The position numbers and the translations under genes were made by a program. From the NCBI GenBank assembly GCA_945865405.1, contig CAMBDS010000002.1, positions 66,368 through 130,367 of the forward strand: 64,000 bases of DNA, written 5' to 3'. This document shows positions 53,229-60,266 of the stretch, piece by piece. The stretch is from Caldithrix abyssi DSM 13497. GTDB taxonomy: Bacteria > Electryoneota > AABM5-125-24 > Hatepunaeales > Hatepunaeaceae. Every line of letters starts with the position of its first letter. Positions within the stretch are counted from its first letter, which is position 1. The notes beneath the pieces were generated by a model. That model was not told where the DNA came from. It ran no database searches and saw only the letters and a program-made list of their open reading frames with translations.

Positions 53229-53526
53229 CCGGGAGCCATTTTGGCTGGAACAACGAATCTTGAAAGGTCGAATACCAGAAACTTCCGAGTCCGTCGAATT
53301 ATTACACCAAAGCCTTTAGGTTCCGCCGTCAGACGCCCTCGTCTGACGGAATGACTGTGCTTAATGCTGGCAGACGAGGGCGTCTGCCAGCGGAATCTAC
53401 ATATACTTAAACGAACTCATCTATAACTAATGCCCTCCTACACTCCTTCCTCTTGTCCCAATCACAATTTAACCGATTCTTTCTCACCAATTACATCAAA
53501 TAATTCGATTATTTTAGTCGCTCCCC
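53229..53526. other. 298-bp gap upstream of the pil promoter
   Basis: It contains the twin-hairpin repeat (53326-53390) preceded by GGTTCCG as in copy 1, then AT-rich DNA without a coding frame. Confidence 0.6.
53326..53390. repeat. Twin-hairpin intergenic repeat, copy 2
   Basis: CCGTCAGACG-CCCT-CGTCTGACGG (53326-53349) and CTGGCAGACG-AGGG-CGTCTGCCAG (53367-53390) with a 17-bp spacer, the same lengths as copy 1 at 16216-16280. The spacer sequences differ. Confidence 0.9.
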
Positions 53527-53555
53527 TTGACAGCGAAGCAATTCCCATTTATATT
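53527..53555 (+). promoter_or_regulatory. Sigma-70-type promoter of the pil operon
   Basis: TTGACA (53527-53532), 17-bp spacer, TATATT (53550-53555). Consensus -35 and near-consensus -10 at ideal spacing, about 90 bp before the MerR-like start. Confidence 0.75.
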
Positions 53556-53568
53556 GTGCCCAAGCTAT

Positions 53569-53622
53569 ACTCTACAACCATAGAGTGACCGTTTGGGATG
53601 CTCCATAACCATAGAGCAACCC
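53569..53622. promoter_or_regulatory. Two dyads sharing AACCATAGAG downstream of the pil promoter
   Basis: ACTCTA-CAACCA-TAGAGT (53569-53586) and GGGATGCTC-CATAACCATA-GAGCAACCC (53595-53622, eight of nine pairs). The cores AACCATAGAG repeat 31 bp apart, about three helical turns. They lie between the predicted transcription start and the MerR-like gene, so autoregulation is plausible. Confidence 0.5.
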
Positions 53623-53651
53623 ATCCCTTTATTATAAAGTGGGCACAAGGG

Positions 53652-53885
53652 ATGAAGGAAGTGCTTCTTATCGGAGACCTTGCGTCTCGAACCGGTCTTT
53701 CCATACATACGATCAACTATTATCTTAAGCTGGGCCTGGTTGAGGCAACCGGACGTGCGGAACGCTCCGGTTTTCGTATTTTTGGCGAGTCAACGTTATT
53801 GGATTTACAGAGAATCATCGAATTACGTAACAAGAATACCCCGATCAAGGAAATTCAAATGAGGAAGCTTAATGGAATACTATGA
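53652..53885 (+). CDS. MerR-like helix-turn-helix protein
   Basis: 77 residues from ATG 53652, where the family N-terminus begins (EVLLIGDLASRTGLSIHTIN, then YYLKLGLVEATGRAERSGFR). ATG 53598 would add 18 non-conserved residues and lies in a dyad. It is only a DNA-binding domain with a short helix, lacking a dimerisation coiled coil and sensor domain. Overlaps the ATPase gene by 14 bp. First gene of the pil operon and perhaps its regulator. Confidence 0.75.
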   Translation: MKEVLLIGDLASRTGLSIHTINYYLKLGLVEATGRAERSGFRIFGESTLLDLQRIIELRNKNTPIKEIQMRKLNGIL

Positions 53886-54699
53886 GCTTCTTGGATTACG
53901 CGAAGAACCGTTCTCCTCATCTCCCAATCCAAAATTCCTCTACAAATCGTCCGAGCATCTGGAATGTTTGAATCGCCTCGAGATTGCAATTCGCCTCAGG
54001 CGTGGGTTGTCTGTGGTGCTTGGTAGGATTGGTACAGGAAAAACGACACTTAGCCGGGCTCTACTTCAGAGTTTCATGGAAGAGCGTGAGCAGTATCATT
54101 TTGGGCTGGTTATAGACCCGATATTCCCCTCCGAGTATGCTTTCATGCGCAACATTATTGATCTCTTCAGGATCAAATCGAAGGCGCGGTCGGTGTTCGA
54201 GTGTAAAAATGCGATAGAGACATTCCTCTTCCAAAAGGGCGTTCAAGAGGGAAAAATCGTCGTCATGGTGATCGATGAGGGGCAAAACTTAACGCCGACT
54301 TACATCGAAGCACTCCGCAACTTGTTGAACTATGAGACCAATGAGTTCAAGCTACTTCAACTGGTCGTCTTCGCGCAGCTCGATTTTTTACCGAGACTGG
54401 CAAGAAATCCTAACTTCGAAGATAGGATCACGACCAGTTACATGCTGAATCCTCTGAATGAAGAAGAGACTCAGAAGATGATCCATTACCGACTGATTCA
54501 ATCAGGCTGGGATGGTCAAACTGAGATATTTTCTCCCGAAGCCATTAAGGAAATCTATTTCGTCACTCGCGGATATCCTCGCCGTGTGATGAACATCTGC
54601 CACAACTGTATTATCGAAATGCTACGAACAGAGCGTGCTGTGATTGATGAGGATATCGTTCAGCACATTGTTTCGACTGAGGTGCCTTATAACGGATGA
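53872..54699 (+). CDS. ExeA/GspA-like AAA ATPase
   Basis: 275 residues. The start MEYYELLGLREEPFSSSPNP, followed by KFLYKSSEHLECLNRLEIAI, is the ExeA signature. Walker A GRIGTGKTT, Walker B VVMVIDEGQNL, then RDITTSYMLNPLNEEET-like sensor region. ExeA-type ATPases help insert secretin rings through peptidoglycan, which suits a gene ahead of pilMNOPQ. No peptidoglycan-binding domain is present. ATG 53872. The ATGA at its end opens only a 14-codon frame. Confidence 0.85.
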   Translation: MEYYELLGLREEPFSSSPNPKFLYKSSEHLECLNRLEIAIRLRRGLSVVLGRIGTGKTTLSRALLQSFMEEREQYHFGLVIDPIFPSEYAFMRNIIDLFRIKSKARSVFECKNAIETFLFQKGVQEGKIVVMVIDEGQNLTPTYIEALRNLLNYETNEFKLLQLVVFAQLDFLPRLARNPNFEDRITTSYMLNPLNEEETQKMIHYRLIQSGWDGQTEIFSPEAIKEIYFVTRGYPRRVMNICHNCIIEMLRTERAVIDEDIVQHIVSTEVPYNG

Positions 54700-56392
54700 A
54701 GGACAGCGGGATCTCGCGACGAATCGTCTCCTCGAGATAATTCGTGGCGGAAAGGAAGCTGGTTCAAAACCTGCCGAAGGGGCGAAGCCCGCCGAATCGA
54801 AGACCTCTGCGCCGTCATCCTCCCCCCCATCGACCCTTTCAGGTTCAACACAACAGCCGAGACCTACTCAGCCGAGTGGCTCTGGAGCTACTCCACCCAA
54901 GCCTCCCACCCAACAGATTCCGACACCATCCGGCGAGCAGCCTACTACCCGGCGTCCCGGTATGGGGTTGCTGGACAAGGTTCTGAATAAGCCGGCGGGA
55001 CCTACTAAGACTCCCGGCGCACCAGCCGAACATATATCTGCCCCGACATCAGTCTCTGCTATGCTCTCATCGCCTGGGGCAACTTCTGAGACGAAGAAGC
55101 CCTCGACTGAAATAGCGCCTTCCAAACCTGATGAGCCGACACTGCAAGAAGCTTTGCCTGATGCAATGCTGCCGTTTGGTCAACGGATGGCACGCAAATT
55201 GAAGGGCAAAGGATCGTTAGCTACCTCTGCTGAGAAAAAAGGGGCAACCGAAGGCTCAAAACCGGTTGTCAGCAAGGAAACACGCCAAGCGGCGCGAGTT
55301 CGAATTAAGGCACTGACCAAGGGAAAACGGATACTTTCGGTCGATATCGGGACGTCTTCAATCAAGCTTGTCGAATTGCACAAGCAGGGACATAGTTTTG
55401 TGATCACCGGTCTGGAGGTTCGTTCCATTCCAATCGGTATGCGCAAGAATCCTGACTCTCTGTTGTTGCTGCAAAGCAAATTACTGCGCGAGATGCTGCC
55501 AGCGTCGAAGATCAAAGGTGCCGATATACACCTCTCGATCTCAGATAAATCAGCTCAGGCTCGTACTGTGAGCGTTCCGAGTGGCGCCGCCAAGGAGCTG
55601 GTCAACGCGATTAAGTTCCAGATAAAGAAGGATTTGCCATTCCCGCTCGATGTCTGTGAGATAAGCTATCGCGGCTTTGACGAGAAGAATACCAGCAAGC
55701 AGGATGTTGAGATTTTGGCGGTCGATAGACGTGCGGTTGAGTCACTGATTCAACTACTCCAGGACATCGATGCGCTACCCACTGTGATAACGGCACCATC
55801 TGCCTCTTCGCGCTTTTTAGTCAAAGATTATACGGGAATTGAGGGTGGAACTGGCGCGGTAGTTGTTGTCGATATCGGGGCAAGTCATACGACAATCACG
55901 CTTGTAGAAGAGAATCATGTAGTACTCTCACGAACCGTTGCTACTGGAGGAGATGATTTTACCAGCGCTTTAACCGGTGTGGCGCTTGGTCCGAACGGTG
56001 AGGAGCTGACCGATATTCAGGCGGAAAAATACAAGATCGACGTCGGGTTGCCGTCCGAGAGGGATGCCGGAGTAGTCATCAAGGCAGCAATTCAGATGCG
56101 ACCAATCGCAGAAAGAATCTCAACCGAAGTCAATCGTTCGCTTGAGTTTTACCGGCGTGCCCGAACCGGCGGCGAAATCAAGAAAATCATCATGGCGGGC
56201 GGTGGGTCGCTCATGAAGCGATTACCTGAGTTTATCTCGGAGAATACCGGTGTCGATTATGTGATGGGGACTCCGACTGCGCGACTAACGTTGGGGGGGG
56301 GGCATCGGAATCATTGGAAGCACAGACTACTGAGAACGGGCCGATTTTCCTTTCAGCGTTGGCTGTTGCCCTTGATGACGGCAAAGAATTAA
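54647..56392 (+). CDS. pilM: Type IV pilus assembly protein PilM, with long Pro/Ser-rich N-terminus and altered C-terminus
   Basis: Actin-like inner-membrane platform protein. A Pro/Ser/Thr-rich stretch (~40-200) precedes the ATPase core: RILSVDIGTSSIKLVELHKQ, AIKFQIKKDLPFPLD, VVVVDIGASHTTITLVEEN, EVNRSLEFYRRAR and KIIMAGGGSLMKRLPEFI. The reading frame is lost at a G10 run (56293-56302), so the predicted end HRNHWKHRLLRTG is not family-like. One more G would give ASESLEAQTTENGPIFLSAL and run into pilN as a fusion. The start is unclear: ATG 54647, TTG 54669 and ATG 54961 are in frame, the first two overlapping the ATPase gene. Confidence 0.8.
   Translation: MRISFSTLFRLRCLITDEGQRDLATNRLLEIIRGGKEAGSKPAEGAKPAESKTSAPSSSPPSTLSGSTQQPRPTQPSGSGATPPKPPTQQIPTPSGEQPTTRRPGMGLLDKVLNKPAGPTKTPGAPAEHISAPTSVSAMLSSPGATSETKKPSTEIAPSKPDEPTLQEALPDAMLPFGQRMARKLKGKGSLATSAEKKGATEGSKPVVSKETRQAARVRIKALTKGKRILSVDIGTSSIKLVELHKQGHSFVITGLEVRSIPIGMRKNPDSLLLLQSKLLREMLPASKIKGADIHLSISDKSAQARTVSVPSGAAKELVNAIKFQIKKDLPFPLDVCEISYRGFDEKNTSKQDVEILAVDRRAVESLIQLLQDIDALPTVITAPSASSRFLVKDYTGIEGGTGAVVVVDIGASHTTITLVEENHVVLSRTVATGGDDFTSALTGVALGPNGEELTDIQAEKYKIDVGLPSERDAGVVIKAAIQMRPIAERISTEVNRSLEFYRRARTGGEIKKIIMAGGGSLMKRLPEFISENTGVDYVMGTPTARLTLGGGHRNHWKHRLLRTGRFSFQRWLLPLMTAKN
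56293..56302 (+). repeat. G10 tract in pilM
   Basis: Ten consecutive G after CGTT. With ten, PilM ends at TAA 56390-56392. With eleven (or eight), the frame continues without a stop through pilN to 57102. Confidence 0.9.
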
Positions 56393-56394
56393 AC

Positions 56395-57102
56395 ATGCTT
56401 CCGAAGTCGATACAAGCTTCGCTCAAGCTGAAGAAGGCACAGGGCGTTATTGCCCCGATGGCATTAGCCGTAGTCGCGGTGTTAACCGTAGCCTACATTC
56501 TTGCTCTTGGGACAAAAAGCAAAGTCGAATCAGAACTGTCAAATATTCATGGACACCTGAAGGACCTCGATCAGTCACGAGCTACGTTTGTTGCCTCGAC
56601 CGCACAGTATGAAGAATTGGTAAGTCAATTGAAGGCACGTCAGGTCGATTATGACTCCATTCGCATGGGAGAACCGGAAATTCCACGCTATTTGAAAGCT
56701 TTTTCTAATTTAACACCTGAGAATGTTTATTTGAACAAACTTGCAACCAAGTTTCTCAATGAAACAGATGAGGAAAAGGCGCTTGAAGAAGCCGAATCAA
56801 AAGAGGCTCCAACAGCCTTGAACATGGAATCGATCATGTCGTCTTTCACCAAATCTTTTGGTGATCCCCTTTCTGCTGCAAATCTACAGAAGACACAGGC
56901 ACCTCCGGTAAAGAGACCTGTCTTCGGAAGGGTAATCGAATTGGAAGGGATGATTTATCCCCAAGGAACAATGACCGATGTGCAATTAGTTGATTATGTC
57001 TTTAATCTTGAAAATTCAGGGCATTTCAGAGATGTGGCCGTTGATTCTATGTCAACAACCGATGATGGTAGAGTGAAGTTTAGAATAATATGCGGAATGT
57101 GA
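56395..57102 (+). CDS. pilN: Type IV pilus assembly protein PilN
   Basis: 235 residues from ATG 56395. MLPKSIQASLKLKKAQG cytoplasmic N-terminus, one membrane helix (VIAPMALAVVAVLTVAYILA), then a coiled coil (KSKVESELSNIHGHLKDLDQ) and a ferredoxin-like periplasmic domain (FSNLTPENVYLNKLA, VFGRVIELEGMIYP). Binds PilM through the N-terminus and PilO through the periplasmic part. The start is 2 bp after the PilM stop, and the same frame is open upstream to the G10 tract, so a PilM-PilN fusion is possible. Longer than usual because of an inserted segment (~125-170). Confidence 0.82.
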   Translation: MLPKSIQASLKLKKAQGVIAPMALAVVAVLTVAYILALGTKSKVESELSNIHGHLKDLDQSRATFVASTAQYEELVSQLKARQVDYDSIRMGEPEIPRYLKAFSNLTPENVYLNKLATKFLNETDEEKALEEAESKEAPTALNMESIMSSFTKSFGDPLSAANLQKTQAPPVKRPVFGRVIELEGMIYPQGTMTDVQLVDYVFNLENSGHFRDVAVDSMSTTDDGRVKFRIICGM

Positions 57103-57111
57103 TGGTGGGAC

Positions 57112-57690
57112 ATGGCTAATACTAAGAAGTTGGGACCCAAGCAAGAGATCGGTTTGGCCGGAGGCGTGATGCTGCTGGCCGTTGTGGGCTGGTACTTTCT
57201 TCTCTATCAGCCGGTCATAGATAAAACCATGGAAATCCAAATCCAGCTCTTAAGCCAGGAAGATTCTGTTAAAGCTGATCAGAATTACAAGATCAATGCG
57301 GCAAAGCTACAACTCCAAATCAATGAACTTAACGAAAAGATCGCGATTTGGGATCTCCGATTTCCAGCACGAACCGAGATTGTTAGCTTGGCAAAAGAGA
57401 TTTTGCATTTCGGGGAAGCTCACAATCTCGAACTAATCGAGATGCGTCCATCACTGTTTGAGCTTTACGCTCTTGAAAAGGCTGGAGCTCACGTCAGTGG
57501 TAGGTACACTATGCAGTTGCCGATCAGTTGTCATTTTCAGGGACACTATCTCGACCTTGGACGAATGTTGGAGGATGTCTCGAATCTGCCATTCAACGCA
57601 ACAGTAGCTGATGTAGCGCTCTCCCCCATTCCGAAACGGTATCCCGAACTTGACATTAAGTTGAGGCTATTCCTCTATGTACATCTTTAA
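57112..57690 (+). CDS. pilO: Type IV pilus assembly protein PilO
   Basis: 192 residues. One N-terminal membrane helix (IGLAGGVMLLAVVGWYFLLY), coiled coil (INAAKLQLQINELNEKIAIW) and C-terminal ferredoxin-like domain (YTMQLPISCHFQGHYLDLGR, followed by MLEDVSNLPFNAT). Pairs with PilN in the inner-membrane alignment complex. ATG 57112, 9 bp after pilN. Confidence 0.88.
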   Translation: MANTKKLGPKQEIGLAGGVMLLAVVGWYFLLYQPVIDKTMEIQIQLLSQEDSVKADQNYKINAAKLQLQINELNEKIAIWDLRFPARTEIVSLAKEILHFGEAHNLELIEMRPSLFELYALEKAGAHVSGRYTMQLPISCHFQGHYLDLGRMLEDVSNLPFNATVADVALSPIPKRYPELDIKLRLFLYVHL

Positions 57691-57709
57691 TAGAACACAT
57701 TCTTAAACT

Positions 57710-58207
57710 ATGGCTCTGAAGAAAAACGAAAAGTTAATGCTTGCCGGTATCGGTGTGATGATTGTCGTCTTCATCGTCATGGATCCGTATTACTTTATCT
57801 ATAAGGATCCACCCGACGCAACTGCAGAAGCCGGAAAATAAACCGGTGAGCCGGTAAAGACAGTCAGACATCTTCCGAAGCCTAAAGAGAAAGCTGCCAA
57901 AGGCGCTGAAGTACCTGCAGAGGCAGTCGAGGATACCCGTCCAAAGCGAGAGGCGGTAGTTTTCAATGATTGGGGACGTGACCCATTTCTACAATCGAAA
58001 CGAAATTTTGATGACGCCCAGGCAATCTCAGGCTTGAAACTTAGTGGAATATCGACAAAAGGAGCCGATAGTTACGCCTTGATAAACAAACAGATCGTGC
58101 GGGTGGGTGACGGGATAGAGGGCTTGATTGTGAGCCGCATCGATCCAGACAGGGTAACCCTCACCAAGGGAGGACAGAGTTATGTTCTCACGGGAGGCGG
58201 AAGATGA
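57710..58207 (+). pseudogene. pilP: Type IV pilus assembly protein PilP, interrupted by in-frame TAA
   Basis: From ATG 57710 the frame encodes an N-terminal membrane anchor (KLMLAGIGVMIVVFIVMDPY) and a linker, then TAA at 57839-57841. After it the same frame continues for 121 codons with a Lys/Pro/Glu-rich linker, the typical PilP segment FNDWGRDPFLQSKRNFDD and the beta domain LKLSGISTKGADSYALINKQ, IVRVGDGIEGLIV, to TGA 58205-58207, which overlaps the pilQ ATG. No start codon lies soon after the stop. A one-base change TAA to GAA or AAA would restore a normal protein. Nonsense mutation or sequence error. Confidence 0.8.
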
Positions 58208-60246
58208 AATCGAATTTGACTATTATCCTGATTTTGCTGGCAATTATCCTTTCACCAGTTGTTTCTATTGCCGCTGAAGAGGTCAAGCCTTCAGCTGACG
58301 CGCTTGATAATGTGGTAGAATCGGTGGAATTCTACGACACACCGATTGCTGATGTTTTAAGACTTTTGGCGCGCCAAAATGACCTCAATCTTATCATCGG
58401 ACCGGATTCGATGGGGAATGTTTCGTTAATGTTTTCAGGCGTTACATTAAAAGCCGCTCTCGATGCCATTCTGCGAGCAAAGGGTTTCCAGTACCAGCTT
58501 TACGACAACATCATGCTTGTCAGCAGACCCGACTCGCTTGAAAGGAAGCGTGGGATCGGGCTTGAGAGCAAATTATTCAAATTGCGCAATACCGATGCTC
58601 GCGACATGAAGACGGCGATTGACTCGGCCCGTGTCCTTTCGCCTTGGGGCTTCACGTCGGTATTTTCCCGATCGATCAGCAATGAAATTATTACTGTTGC
58701 AGCAAATAGCCCTAATCAGAATGCTATGCGTGCACGTTCAGATGTTCTGCTCGTCACTGACCAAAGGAAGAATCTCGATGAAGTAGCCAAACTTATTTTG
58801 AGTATCGATACCCCGGTAAGGCAGATAGCAATCGACGTAAAATTTGTTGAGACCATTCTAACTGATGATCAACAGATAGGAATTAACTGGCAACAACTCT
58901 TACAGGTGCAGGGAGCTTATAAAGGCAAAACGGAATGGCTTCTCGGCAAGGCACTCCCAGGAGGGGCGAGCACTGGTGAAGTCGCCTTTGGAGCACTTAA
59001 TCAGACACATTTTGATCTAATTCTCGATATGCTGATGTCAAATCAGAGAGCGAAGTTACTGTCACAACCGAGAATCGCATCGCTTGACAATCAACCGGCA
59101 ACGATTGCCATTACCACAACCATTTATATTGAATCGAGAACCAGTGACCCGGCAACAGGGATTGTTCAGAGCAATTTTGAACCACTCGAAGTACCTATAG
59201 AGATGGTCGTCATCCCTCACATTCTTGAAGGTGACCGGATCATGCTCGAGATCAAACCGGTGATCAGCGAAATTGTCGGATGGCAGGTCGGGACACAGGG
59301 CCAGCGAGTCCCACAGATCTCTTCGAGAACTGCCGATACGAGAATTGAAGTTAAGAACGGCGAAACGGCAATTATCGGAGGGTTGCTCAAAGATAAGGTT
59401 ATAGTGAACGAGAAGAAGATATGGCTGCTTGGGTCCATCCCTTTCATCGGCCATCTATTCAGGCATAAAATCGAAACCATTGAGCGTTCAGACCTTTCTA
59501 TTTTCATTACTCCCCGTATTGTTAATAATAGCGATGAATCTCCTTTTGAAAATCCGGAAGATCTCTTCAATTCTGACTCCGACTCAGCCCCAAAAACAGG
59601 TCATACCCAAGCGGCTCGTGCATCAGGTTCAGCGACCAAGCTGCCGGAATTAATCGATCTCCGCGCTTATTTTCCAATGCCAGCCGGCGGAAAATGGACC
59701 TACGATTGGAGTGAGGAGCAAGGCGAAAAATGGATTAGTGAGATGTTCATTGAGAAGCGTTCCGGCGACCTTTCCTATTCCCTTGAGACGATCCCGGACG
59801 GTAAATATAAGTCGACCGCTCGTAGTTGCTACAGATGGGACAGTGTTGGGCTCGTAAGCCTTTACAAGGTGAATCCCGGCAAAGACTCGCTTGCCTATAG
59901 TCCGGTCAGATATATACTTCCGGCACAGATGGAAGTTGGGCGGGAATATGAAACAAGCTATATCTGGACAACCTACGGAATGGTCGGCCAGAAAACGTCA
60001 GTTGGGCATGTAAACCAACTTCAAAAAATTGTTCGACGCGAAGGAGTAACTGCACCAAACGGAAGGTTTAAGGATTGCCTACTGGTTGAGACGATCTGGT
60101 GGAATCCTGGCGACAAGACTAAGGCTAAGAAAAAGAAACTGGTCTGGTATGCTCGTGACATCGGGCCGGTAAAGGTTGAGCACGACATAGCACTTGATCC
60201 GTCCAAGGTCAAAGGTAAGATGTCGGCGATTCTGACTAAGCGATGA
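58204..60246 (+). CDS. pilQ: Type IV pilus secretin PilQ with extra C-terminal domain
   Basis: Outer-membrane gate for the pilus. 680 residues: signal peptide (MKSNLTIILILLAIILSPVV), secretin/TonB short domain (SVEFYDTPIADVLRLLARQN), N0/N1-type domains (KLFKLRNTDARDMKTAIDSA), then the secretin core (IAIDVKFVETILTDDQQIGI, AKLLSQPRIASLDNQPATI, VKNGETAIIGGLLKD, IPFIGHLFR, SIFITPRIV) ending near residue 440. The last ~200 residues, from FPMPAGGKWTYDW to the end, resemble a beta-rich lipoprotein-type domain not usual in PilQ. ATG 58204 overlaps the pilP stop by four bases. Confidence 0.9.
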   Translation: MKSNLTIILILLAIILSPVVSIAAEEVKPSADALDNVVESVEFYDTPIADVLRLLARQNDLNLIIGPDSMGNVSLMFSGVTLKAALDAILRAKGFQYQLYDNIMLVSRPDSLERKRGIGLESKLFKLRNTDARDMKTAIDSARVLSPWGFTSVFSRSISNEIITVAANSPNQNAMRARSDVLLVTDQRKNLDEVAKLILSIDTPVRQIAIDVKFVETILTDDQQIGINWQQLLQVQGAYKGKTEWLLGKALPGGASTGEVAFGALNQTHFDLILDMLMSNQRAKLLSQPRIASLDNQPATIAITTTIYIESRTSDPATGIVQSNFEPLEVPIEMVVIPHILEGDRIMLEIKPVISEIVGWQVGTQGQRVPQISSRTADTRIEVKNGETAIIGGLLKDKVIVNEKKIWLLGSIPFIGHLFRHKIETIERSDLSIFITPRIVNNSDESPFENPEDLFNSDSDSAPKTGHTQAARASGSATKLPELIDLRAYFPMPAGGKWTYDWSEEQGEKWISEMFIEKRSGDLSYSLETIPDGKYKSTARSCYRWDSVGLVSLYKVNPGKDSLAYSPVRYILPAQMEVGREYETSYIWTTYGMVGQKTSVGHVNQLQKIVRREGVTAPNGRFKDCLLVETIWWNPGDKTKAKKKKLVWYARDIGPVKVEHDIALDPSKVKGKMSAILTKR

Positions 60247-60266
60247 TAACAAATGGGAACAATTCG

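Noticed and set aside
16216-53390. Hairpin clusters as a CRISPR array
   Set aside because: Units are palindromes of different families with irregular spacing; there are no constant repeats with regular unique spacers and no cas genes.
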